A stretch of 64,000 nucleotides of DNA. It comes from Paragorgia papillata. Its lineage: Eukaryota > Cnidaria > Anthozoa > Scleralcyonacea > Coralliidae. The position numbers and the translations under genes are program-made. Positions 11,601-20,412 of the stretch are shown here, one piece after another. The stretch covers positions 62,001 to 126,000 of the forward strand of contig JAWNZC010000121.1 of NCBI GenBank assembly GCA_035771165.1, in the 5' to 3' direction. Each line of letters opens with the position of its first letter. The first letter of the stretch is position 1. Under the pieces are notes generated by a model, which did no database searches, was not told the origin of the DNA, and worked only from the letters and a program-made list of their open reading frames with translations.

Positions 11601-12971
11601 TTCACAAATAAACATTTGGTCACTTTTATCGACGCATGCTTCGTAATCAGATCCGATTGTTCGATATAGCGTCTGAAACAAATCAGTATTTTAAGAGAAA
11701 ATCGAGGTAAAAGTTTGCTTAATTTATGTAATTTCTTTCTCCGATATCCAAACCACCGACACGGTAAACTGATTTCCTTAGTTTGTGTTAGTGATGAATT
11801 ATTAATGAGTTTGAGATGAATAAGAAATATCCAAACTCTGTGTACGTACTGATTTCCTTTGCTTTTATCTTATAATGAATTATTAATGAGGTGAGAAATA
11901 TGTCATCAAGCACTTGCATAAATTAAGGCAACTTTTACCTCAAATTTCTCTTAAACTACTGATTCATTTGAGAAGCTACATCAAACACTCGAAAGTTGTG
12001 ATATCAAAACACCTCGAAGTTGGTTAAAAAACCCTCGCGGCTTCGCCTTAGTTTTTTAACACACGGAGGACTTCACCGGGTTTCAAAGTCTGAGTGCTTT
12101 TTGAAAAGGTGAGCCAAAGGCTAGCCTTGTTAAAGCACGAGGGCTTTGTAATCCTGGTAAAGTCCGACGTCGAGTATTGGAACGGACTTCTCAAACTCAA
12201 AACTCCGAAGATTCCTCTGAAACGTAATATAATTTTCTTTATTTCAAAGTCCCAAGACTTTTAAAACGTATTTTGCATTATTTCAAAGTACTAGTACTTT
12301 TCCTCCGATTTCAAAGCACTGATTAAACCTTAATTTCTTTTGTTTTTGGTTCATGAATTATTAATGAGTTTGAGAATATCAGATCAAACACTCCTTCTCG
12401 TGTTTGATATTACTTCTCAGCTCATTAATAATTCATAAGATAAAAAAAAAAGAAATCAGTACCACGACGGAGTTTGGATATGTTACCAAACACTTGTATA
12501 AATTAAACCAACTATTACCTATTCTGTCGTCCGTGCATATACATGTTTACGTTGGATAACTTTTAAATGGACGCAACCAAAGGAGCGTGGTGATTATGGT
12601 ATCATTTTGCTAATTACGTTTTTTAATTTAATAAAGTAAAACATTCTCTGACCAGAGTTGAAGGCTACAGTTCTGGTAGTCGAAAGCTCGTCATTAAAAT
12701 CTTTGGTCAGAGAACGTTTTACTTTATTTTTTAAATATGTCTCTACCTGGCCACGCATCCTCTATATTTCTATATGTTTTTCATATAATATAATTCAATA
12801 TAATTTTGTTAAGGTGATCCGCTATTGTCCCCAGTTGTCCTTCAATCGCCTGCTGGTGTTGGCTTGAAGCAACAACATGAAGAAGTCGAGGAAGAACTAG
12901 ATCTGCTATATGACCCGTGTTTGAACTGTTATTTTGATCCTAAAACGCACAAATACTATGAACTGGCTTAG
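5700..12971 (+). CDS. CFAP20DC: CFAP20DC-like protein (CFAP20 domain-containing; C3orf67 orthologue candidate), 7 exons
   Basis: Exons: 5700-5720 (MFKGEYQ), 7128-7745, 8102-9546, 10096-10223, 10435-10800, 11436-11550, 12814-12971. Exon 2 continues exactly as the family does ([12 protein letters not shown]) and carries the whole CFAP20 (DUF667) domain: [47 protein letters not shown]. The middle is a long low-complexity Ser/Thr/Asn region, including three repeats of [14 protein letters not shown] (8970-9120). The conserved tail is [22 protein letters not shown] and [16 protein letters not shown], then TAG at 12969. All junctions agree in phase except one: exon 2 ends in phase 0 and continues sensibly as [12 protein letters not shown] at 8102, but the long frame of exon 3 (THIAFGQKV onwards) is shifted by one base, so the total coding length is 3n+1. 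Either a one-base error or mutation, or a tiny intron, lies between about 8140 and 8215. CFAP20DC belongs to the ciliary CFAP20 family; its precise role is unknown. A possible AATAAA is at 13249. Confidence 0.88.
6204..6357. repeat. Foldback MITE, family F3 (AAGCCTGGTTTCCAT arms)
   Basis: Left end AAGCCTGATTTTCATAAGATC and inverted right end ATTTTATGGAAACCAGGCTT. The same ends bound a second copy at 35.73-35.90 kb with a different interior. Located in intron 1 of the CFAP20DC-like gene. Confidence 0.7.
6605..7080. repeat. G-free C-rich minisatellite (CCCCTCCTCTACCA type)
   Basis: Degenerate repeats of CACCCCCTCCTCTACCACCC fill the end of intron 1, stopping about 45 nt before the exon 2 acceptor. 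The plus strand is practically without G from about 6675 to 7040. The open Pro/His/Leu-rich frame through it is a consequence of the composition, since CFAP20DC exon 1 and exon 2 join without it. Confidence 0.9.
9660..9780. repeat. ATCC/ATTC microsatellite
   Basis: Short imperfect (CATC)n and (CATT)n runs in intron 3 of the CFAP20DC-like gene. Confidence 0.8.
10857..10960. repeat. Foldback element around GCCGTGTTGTATCGG
   Basis: TTTACAATATGAGCGGCCGT at the left is matched inverted by CGGACGCGAATATTGTAAA at the right; the inner arms are GTGTTGTATCGG / CCGATACAACAC and the loop contains AGCTGAAGGCGAGAGG, similar to the loop of family F1. Intronic. Confidence 0.8.
11069..11226. repeat. 158-bp palindromic element
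   Basis: Arms of about 65 nt: AAATGGTTCATATGGTTTGG on the left and its inverse CCAAACCATGAGCCATTT on the right, continuing through CGTGCTCCATTGAGTTATGG and TGGGAAGTTAGAGAGCAC. Intron 5 of the CFAP20DC-like gene. Confidence 0.85.
11700..12520. repeat. Cluster of F1-family foldback segments
   Basis: Repeated TGAATTATTAATGAG / CTCATTAATAATTCA signatures at about 11800, 11875, 12355 and 12420, plus arms around CTCGCGGCTTCGCCTTAG near 12035-12055. Several rearranged or nested copies rather than one clean element; intron 6 of the CFAP20DC-like gene. Confidence 0.6.
12634..12731. repeat. Short foldback element
   Basis: AAAGTAAAACATTCTCTGACC is inverted as GGTCAGAGAACGTTTTACTTT, about 80 bp upstream of the last CFAP20DC exon. 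The inner part resembles the GTCGAAAGCTCG motif of the repeats at 58.9 and 61.6 kb. Confidence 0.7.
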
Positions 12972-12979
12972 TGTATAGC

Positions 12980-13383
12980 TGAAACATTTTCTAATCTTTC
13001 AGCGCCTCAATAGTGGCGCCGATCTCGCGATTGAAAAAAACGACTCATATTTATATCTACACATAAAGTATAGATTCAGTAAGAATCTGCTTACAGAAAC
13101 ATACTTAATATATTTTCGAAGTAATATATACTTAAATGTCTACTTATATTGCAAATAGGCAATTGTATACTATAGGAAAAGAAGTATACAAGGTATACAG
13201 TATACTAAAGTTTGTTAATATAGTATATAGAGTATAGTATTAAATATCAATAAATATTTATGGCATCTTTGCATGAAAGGCTCGAATTCGTTTTCACATA
13301 TTTGAGTGGGAAAAAATTCGAACTCGCTTTGCCAAATCTATTTCGCGCTTTTAGTACAGACCTCTTCTCTTTGTATGATGGAG

Positions 13384-13414
<31 letters not shown>

Positions 13415-14250
13415 AACTTTATTTAAATTCGGATTTTAGATTAGCATAAATTTGCTAGTATCTCCGAAAAAAGAAATATTACATTGTTTGTATAATTATT
13501 AAAAAGAAAAAAATATACCTAACAAAATAGAAAATTAATCGGGAAAAAATTGAAATAGAGTCAGACTGTTATGGGAAAGGGTTATGCGTTTTTTGAAAGA
13601 AAAAAAAAATTGGAAAATAATCTTTGAATGCAATAAAAATTTAGAATGTAAGACAACGTGAGAAAATTTTTTTATTAACATTACCCACATATTTTAATTA
13701 TGTCAAATTGTAGTATAAATAAGGTCATTATGTAGTATACATACATATATATATATATACAAAATCAATACATACTGATAATGTATATGTACAGTAAAGT
13801 ATACTGTGTGTATATACAACAATGCATGCACACAATGCATGCACATAATGCAAAATAACACTCTAGTAATAAATATGTATAAACAACTCTCCCGCTTAAA
13901 AAAAAAGTTTTCAAATATTTTGTTTGTTCGTTGGGCGGGTAAAAAACTTACTAGGATGTCGTAAAATGGGGCAGCCGCATAAAGATGTTCCCTACACTTA
14001 TAGAAGATACGCCAATCCAGACGAACAACCAAAATATTTATACCTTTTAGCCTTACACCCTTTGAAAAGATTTTATAGTAATTAATGAGAACAACATCAT
14101 TGATGTTTATATAATGTATAACAAGGCGTATACATACTATAACTAAATAATTGTGTATAATACACACTGCGATAAATATAATAATACAAAATAACACTCT
14201 TGCAAATAAATATATTGCATAAACATTGAACAACAAGCCCAAAAATGCCT
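12980..14250. other. Intergenic, AT-rich; nothing coding recognised
   Basis: Contains a (CATA)n tract at 13387-13412 next to a LINE/SINE-like tail (CATAAACTTTATTTAAATTC), a TA tract near 13745, and a direct repeat of ACAAAATAACACTCT (13850 and 14187). The long minus-strand frame here is Ile/Tyr/Cys-rich AT noise. Confidence 0.6.
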
Positions 14251-14252
14251 GT

Positions 14253-17222
14253 TTACTCTTTCTTGTATTCCTTGATGCATCCATTCTTGCAGGCTTCTGG
14301 GTGAAGATTCAGAACGACATCGTTGATGTTGTGTTTACATGTAGACATGGCAATACCGAGTTGTCCCAAGTAGTATGTGGTCATTATCAGGCCTCGGCGG
14401 TAGATGATTGGAGCGTAAAACTTATCGAATGCGATCAGCGTGTCTGAGATCGCGAACAGGATAGCTCCACCGCATGCGCACATGTTATTCCATTTCCACA
14501 GTTCGTCGATTTGTAGACGCGTGATGGCGCGCCAACACATTGCCATGATTAAGGCGGAATAGACAGCACCACAGACCACCATGATGCCTTTCAACTGGGG
14601 ATATAGTAACAAGTAAAAGAGCGCACCGTATGTCCCACAGATAATCCCGATTTTGGGGCTGAAAGGACGCATACCAAATGCACGGAAATAAACCATCTGA
14701 GCAACGGCGAAAGCGAGAAGGGAATGAACGAATAGGCGTGGTTTCCACACCATCAAGGCATCACCCAAACATGAGAAAATCATGGCGATAAACACGTGAC
14801 GATTGTAACGATGTTCCGCCCTCAAGCTTACGCCTTGCATGGCGATAAAGAAACACAGGCAAATGATGGGAAGACATTTGAGCACCGCAGTGAAGAATGA
14901 TGGATGTTCCAAGCCAGCAACGAAGTAAACACATGCTGTCTTCGCGAAGGGAACCAGTTTTGGACCAATACTTTTTAACTGTGGGCAAAAAAACAATATA
15001 TATTGTTGCAATAGATATACCAGGCGGGAAACGTAATTTGAAAATGAAAATAAGTGGCCAGCAAATAACTCTTAGACAAGACATAACTTCAAAGATAAAA
15101 TTTTAATTAGCTAACGTTTCGTTGCTTAAAGCGCAACATCATCAGAGCAGTTTGAAATCTTAAGGATAATTAAGTATTTATATATACAAGGTTCAAATAT
15201 TATATTACAAACGGTCAAAATAGTGCAATAACAAATTCAAAAATTTAAAGAAACAAATGAACGTAAAGATTTTAAGATTATAACAATAAAAAGTAAATAA
15301 AATATGTTTCAGATAGTTAAAGAGTATGATTATAACAATTAGATTAGTCATAAGCTAGAACAAAGAAAGAGGTACTGAACTTATACTTTTTTTAATTACG
15401 AAACGTTAGCTAATTAAAATTTTATCTTGAAGTTATGTCTTGTCTAAGAGTACCCTGCGAGCAGAGCCTTCTTTTCCTTATTTCTTCGCTGAGAGAGAGG
15501 AAGAAAAGTAGGCTCTGCTGTATTCGTGACTGGTTTCCATTGCGCATGCATGTCAGTTGCTTGCTTACAATCTCGAACCCAGTCCCAATCAGAGCAGAAA
15601 ACAAAACGAGAACCGGTTAAACGGGTCTTAAACGGGTTACTTCGTCCTAAATCTTGGACGAAGCCAAACACGAATACTGAAGAGCCTACTTTTCTTCCTC
15701 TCTCTCAGCGAAGAAATAAGGAAAAGAAGGCTCTGCTCGCAGGGTAGTCTAAGAGTTATTTGATGGGCACTTATTTTCATTTTCAAATTATATGTCTATA
15801 TATACACATTTGACGTCATTTTCATTTTATATTGTACAACGTCATGTTCTGCTTCGTTAAATCTCACGTAATCACTGCCGTAGTTATTTGATTGCGCCAT
15901 TATTCGTCCTTGTCTTTCTACGTCATAAAACGGTTTTCTACTAAGGCATTTTTTCCAGTTGAAATGGTGTCATTTCGATTTAGATTTAATAACTTTATTG
16001 CCTATAGCAACTGGTGGTCAAACAGAGCGAAATGCCCCAATTGAACATGACTACCATGATGTAAGTGTTGGTTTTGCGGCGGGAGGAAAACCGGAGAACC
16101 TGGCGAAAAACCCTCGAAGCACAGGAGAGATCAACTACAACTCTACTCACATTAGTTCCAAGCTCGACAACGGGGTCATTCCCAAGCGGTCACCAATCCA
16201 AGTACTAACCCCGTCTAACCGGGCTTAACTTTTGGTGAGAGGCAGCGCCCTAACAGCACACGCCACCCGTGCTCTAATTTGTGTTTCTATCACAGTACAG
16301 AGACACTGAAAATGTTACGGTAAATAGTTAACGATATTTGCATGGATGGCCACTTTTTTTTGTCATGAAAATTTCAATAGGTGAACAATTGGTCAGTGAT
16401 AATTTTCAACACAAAGTGCCTGAAGGCTAAAAATAAATTTTGACAAGCAAATGACGTACATGGTTCCAATTTAGCATATATAATTATATAATTATATATC
16501 AGAGATGAATTTTCAGCTCTTGTGAGCTAATAACAAAATAATTTGCCATTTCATTATGTCACTGATAAACAATCAAGATTGAGAAACAATCAAGATTGAG
16601 AAACAATCAAGGTCACAGCTGTAACACCAAAAGACAACTTTGGTTTTTACATTAATGGTACAGCTATGAAATGCTGTTGTTTTGTTGGAATTAAACTGTA
16701 TGTGTTTCACCCTTTTCCCCTGTTACAGCTACAATAGTCTCAAACTGTTTTGTTAACAAATATTGAGAGTAATTTGAAAACACTGAGGTTTTGGCATGAA
16801 AATTCCCCCCAAAAATAGGATGTTATTAAGATCGACATTAATGTATGTATGTATGCTTGAGTGTATGTAATGTACATATAAATACATATTATATATATAT
16901 ATATATATACTATAAGTGGGCTTACCTCAAATGTTGATGGTCACTACTGTCAGTTTCACGCTGGGATATAATATATATATATATATATAGGTTTTGACAA
17001 GTGGCCGTTTAATAGAGGGTGGCTGCTTAATAGAGGTTCGACTGTATATATATATTTAGGCCATTTTATCTGAAGAGTGCCACATCTTGTGGTACAAAAC
17101 TAAATAGTAATAAATATGCCTATAGTCAAATTTGTTGAGTCGTTCTACCTCCATTTGTTTAATATGCTCTGGGTATCCATTGAGCACTCTGCCAAATGTT
17201 ATTATAACCTACGTACTCAACC

Positions 17223-17260
<38 letters not shown>

Positions 17261-18120
17261 ACTGTGTGTGTGTGTCAATAAACAGTAGGTGATTTAAATT
17301 ATTTTCTATATTTAATATAATCACATGTCAATAAACAGTAGGCAATTTAAATTATTTTCTATATTTAACATAATCACATGAAATAAATTAAACGTTTCAA
17401 CATTTGTTCAACAGCTGCTATAAAGACCCAACGACATATTTAATATATAAATCATAAGTCAGCTTATTTAAAAACATGATCTTAAGAAAAGTGGAAAAAA
17501 CAACAACAAAGATCTTTAATTAATAATATGTGTTTGGTGATAAAGGGCTGTCAAAATAGTCCCTTAGCTCGTCAAAGAAACAACACATCCTAGGGCAATG
17601 GGCAGCAAATATAGGTCAAAGATAAAAGATATGAAGCTGTATAATATAAAACAAGCACTACACATTAATCTACACTGGTACATAGAATTTTCAATTTTTG
17701 ACAAAACGTACAGCAATGAGCAGAAACGATTTATATACAGTGCCTCCTTTGTACTAAATACGACCACAAACTGAAGACGAATAACAATATTAGTTTATGC
17801 CGTGTCACGTTGCCATATTCAAATCGATCACGAAACAACCCGTTTTTAGAATATAGCTCAATCAAAAAAGCTTACGTTAAACTGAAAGTACTAGTCGAAA
17901 AATCGATAAGAAGATCAGTGTAAATACGACAGCTAAATGTTTCGCTGAATATTTCTAAATACAAGTACACACAAGAGTAACTTACGACATCAACCGGGTT
18001 GACCAATATTCGAAGAAATCGTTGCTCTGTGAAAGGCAAGTGGGAATCAGTTTCCTCTAAAACATAGTGTAAAGACGTTTCGCCGTTCAGATCAGCTTCT
18101 TTTGTTTTTTGTTTCGCCAT
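14253..18120 (-). CDS. TMEM86: TMEM86-like (lysoplasmalogenase, YhhN family) membrane protein, 2 exons
   Basis: Exon 1 is 18120-17986 (MAKQKTKEADLNGE to NPVDV, 45 codons) and exon 2 is 14978-14253 (241 codons then TAA), both in phase 0, giving 286 residues. The join reads NPVDV-LKSIGPKLVPFAK, which lines up with the start of vertebrate TMEM86A (PV-x-V-x-KS-x-GPKLVPF) and justifies a start 3 kb upstream. The protein then shows the family pattern of about eight hydrophobic segments, with MIFSCLGDALMVW, AFGMRPF, AISDTLIAFDKF and MTTYYLGQLGI; the two Asp-containing segments are the family's signature. TMEM86 proteins sit in the ER membrane and hydrolyse the vinyl-ether bond of lysoplasmalogens. 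The first about 40 residues are a charged extension not found in TMEM86A. The A/B paralogue cannot be told. The 3-kb intron carries a nested foldback pair and a SINE. Confidence 0.85.
15037..15789. mobile_element. Inverted-repeat element interrupted by a MULE-like MITE
   Basis: Left terminus from 15037 (AATTTGAAAATGAAAATAAG, then CTTAGACAAGACATAACTTC and TTAATTAGCTAACGTTTCG) reappears inverted from about 15400 to 15789. The right terminal repeat is split at 15450 by the element at 15451-15746. The original element is about 450 bp with terminal repeats near 90 bp. Loop-proximal sequence includes AACATCATCAGAGCAG. Confidence 0.8.
15451..15746. mobile_element. 296-bp MITE with 66-bp perfect terminal inverted repeats and 9-bp target duplication (Mutator-like)
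   Basis: The ends TACCCTGCGAGCAGAGCC... and ...GGCTCTGCTCGCAGGGTA are exact inverses over 66 nt. The element is flanked on both sides by GTCTAAGAG (15442-15450 and 15747-15755). A 9-bp duplication with long terminal repeats is the hallmark of Mutator-like elements. It carries no transposase. The perfect arms point to recent insertion. Confidence 0.88.
16050..16245 (-). mobile_element. 5S rRNA-derived SINE, copy 1
   Basis: On the minus strand the 5' end resembles the 3' half of 5S rRNA (GGTTAGTACTTGG, then ATTGGTGACCGCTTGGGAAT), including the internal promoter segment. It is followed by a body containing, on the plus strand, GAGGAAAACCGGAGAACCTG. A second copy with the same architecture is at 44.73-44.91 kb. 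The open plus-strand frame over this stretch is not a gene. Confidence 0.7.
17054..17280. repeat. Half copy of the 28.6-kb palindrome plus TA/TG microsatellite
   Basis: GCCATTTTATCTGAAGAGTG through TTGTTGAGTCGTTCTACCTC and GGTATCCATTGAGCACTCTG matches the right half of the palindromic element at 28.6-28.9 kb. The left half is missing here. It is followed by (TA)n(TG)n at 17224-17275. Just upstream (16915-16970) is a fragment of the 38.3-kb element end. The stretch 16250-17050 otherwise holds only AT repeats. Confidence 0.7.
17280..17400. repeat. Tandem duplication of about 57 nt
   Basis: TCAATAAACAGTAGGTGATT...TAATCACATG occurs twice in a row with a few differences. From 17400 to 17985 the TMEM86 intron shows nothing else. 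Confidence 0.7.
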
Positions 18121-18388
18121 AAAGGGTTGAATGTTTAGTCGTAGAAAGAACTCTCGTTGTACCAGTCGAAGGACGTATGTCTTTGTTGACAGAAATTTAG
18201 TTTACATCCGCTGGCTATAAAGATCCCGTGGTCTATGACGTCATAAACACATTGCGTCACACCATCGGGTACGCCCACATTTTCGCCCCCGAAATTTATT
18301 ACCCATATAAGGCATGGGACTGTTTACCGAATTTGTTTTCGGATAGATGAAAGTGAAAAGGTGAAAAAACTGCCGAGATTAGTTTTAT

Positions 18389-18482
18389 AACGAAATACTG
18401 GCGTTTCGAGCGGAGTCCTTCATCAGAGTAAAATGTTTGATGAAGGGCTCCACTTGAAACGTCAGTATTTCGTTGTCAAAGC
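18389..18482. repeat. Foldback element, family F4
   Basis: AACGAAATACTGGCGTTTCG and its inverse CGAAACGTCAGTATTTCGTT flank a hairpin with GTCCTTCATCAGAG / TTTGATGAAGGGCTCC. It lies about 270 bp upstream of the TMEM86 start. The region 18120-19260 shows nothing else recognisable. Confidence 0.75.
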
Positions 18483-19597
18483 TATATATTCTCGGTAGTT
18501 TACAAACTTTTCACTTTGACATTGTCAAAATCGTTCCCGTATTTTTCGTCGTTTTCGAGATATTTGAGTATTTGAGACTAATCTATGAATTTGGCGTCTA
18601 ACGCTGCGGGAGATATTACCATGGAAATCAATGAAGAATTATAAAGTTTGGACAATTCGGGTACAAGGAGCAACGTTTGGCGTTTTTCTTTTGCCTTGAA
18701 AGTACCCGTTTCCATCAGCCGAAGGCAGTATTTTTAGAAGAACAATTGGGTGTTTTCACTTGTTGCATAGAATTGTTTTCCTTCGGCAATCGGTGAGATG
18801 ATTTAGGTTGCGCGCCACGAGAAAATCAAGGCACAACATTTGCGTTCGACATCGTTTGATCGTTGTTATCGTAGTTAGTAAATTACAACTTTAATTCTTC
18901 CAAAATATCGTCTTTTACCATCACAAATGCGAACTACTTGGCCACAAAACTAAAATCAAATGGCAGACGTTGTATGTAGTGATCTAACTCTCAGCCACAT
19001 GACGCCACAGTGTCCAAGTTATTTAAACTACCGTATTGTCATATAGTGACATGTCCCGTTGAGTTTCACGCCAAAATCAAGGAATGGTTTATGTCTGCGG
19101 CGCAGGCTACATGACCATCTGAGAAAGCATGAAGCACCACGGTCGCAAATAAATAGTTCTTTACTTTATTTAATATATATAGAGACCTGATTTGGGGATG
19201 TGACTTATTCCGATATGTTCGTTGCCAAGCACTCAAGCAAACAGTCAATCAAATCATGACACTGGCAGGGGCGGATCTAGGAATTTTGATACCTTAGTCA
19301 AACTTGCGGTGGGTCCAGATGTAGGGGGGTCCGGGGGCATGCCCCCCCGGAAATTTTTTGAAATTTGGATCTCTGAAATGGCATTTCCCGTATTCTGACA
19401 GCACTTTTGAGCAAAATTTTAAATGTTTTAAAACATGTTTTTAATGGGATATTTTATCATTTTCAAGAAAGGTTTTGTCCAAATTGGACTTTGATATTTT
19501 AAGACTAGTTTAAGTTAAGTTATTCCAGGAATGGGGGTGGGGAAATCCAATAAACAGTAGAAAGATATGTGGTCACATGCTAGTATAAAAAAGTTCA

Positions 19598-19632
19598 CTG
19601 TTTCGCCCTATGTCAGAGCTCATCAGCATGCC
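19598..19632 (-). ncRNA. Hammerhead-like core without a valid cleavage triplet
   Basis: On the minus strand: CTGATGA, a 5-bp stem II (GCTCT/AGGGC, one G-U pair, 5-nt loop), then GAAAC. All core bases between the two conserved strands are present, but the sequence after GAAAC (AGTGAAC) does not give the stem III plus NUH triplet expected, so this copy is probably inactive or fortuitous. Confidence 0.3.
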
Positions 19633-19776
19633 TAGGAAACACCATGGTAACGCAGTGAATCCGACATGGACAGCGGCCCAACCAACACGCAAGTGAAGGT
19701 CTAGCTGGGGTTTGAAATCAGAGTTTTCCTTCTCCTAGGTGGGCTGCCTTCCATGGCTGTTGAGCCCCACCTACCC

Positions 19777-20230
19777 AGAGCTGTCTGGTTTTCAGGCGCC
19801 AGATACCCGCCTTTTACACCTCAACCCAAGCAGACAATGTCTGGTTAGGAGAAGCTTTTGTTAATGACCATAATGGAACATTTCATGGACATAGAGGAGC
19901 TCAACTCTCTACATCATCCCGGTCATTCTAACCCCTATCTAATACACCACTACCCATCCCCCTACTAACCCATGTTACTGTGAGCTGTCTGGTTTTCAGG
20001 CGCCAGATACCCGCCTTTTACACCTCAACCCAAGCAGACAATGTCTGGTTAGGAGAAGCTTTTGTTAATGACCATAATGGGACATTTCATGGACATAGAG
20101 GAGCTCAACTCTCTACATCATCCTGGTCATTCCAACCCCCCATCTAATATGCCACTACCCATTCCCCTACTAACCCATGTTACTATGAGCTGTCTGGTTT
20201 TCAGGCACCAGCAACCCAAGTTCAATTCCT
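19777..20230. repeat. About 205-bp tandem repeat inside the transposon
   Basis: GAGCTGTCTGGTTTTCAGGC recurs at about 19778, 19981 and 20187, with the intervening sequence (GAGAAGCTTTTGTTAATGAC, CATCATCCYGGTCATTC) repeated twice. Non-coding, downstream of the transposase stop. Confidence 0.85.
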
Positions 20231-20412
20231 GCCAGTGCAATTATCAGATTAAAATTTCACCTTAGCCACAAGTCAGAAAATTAGCTTATATAGAAACGTC
20301 ACAGATATTTATTCCTTAGTTTTCAATCTGTTTCCCCAGACCTTATTACTTACTGTATATGTTTAAAAGTTATATGTAATAACGTATAATATACATGAAA
20401 TACACTGTAGTT

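Noticed and set aside
13703..14284. 193-codon minus-strand frame with hydrophobic stretches
   Set aside because: AT-biased composition, overlaps repeats, and overlaps the 3' end of the well-supported TMEM86 exon in another frame.
15959..16228. 89-codon plus-strand frame, with a similar one at 44708-44896
   Set aside because: Both are readings through the 5S-derived SINE; similarity reflects the repeat, not a gene family.
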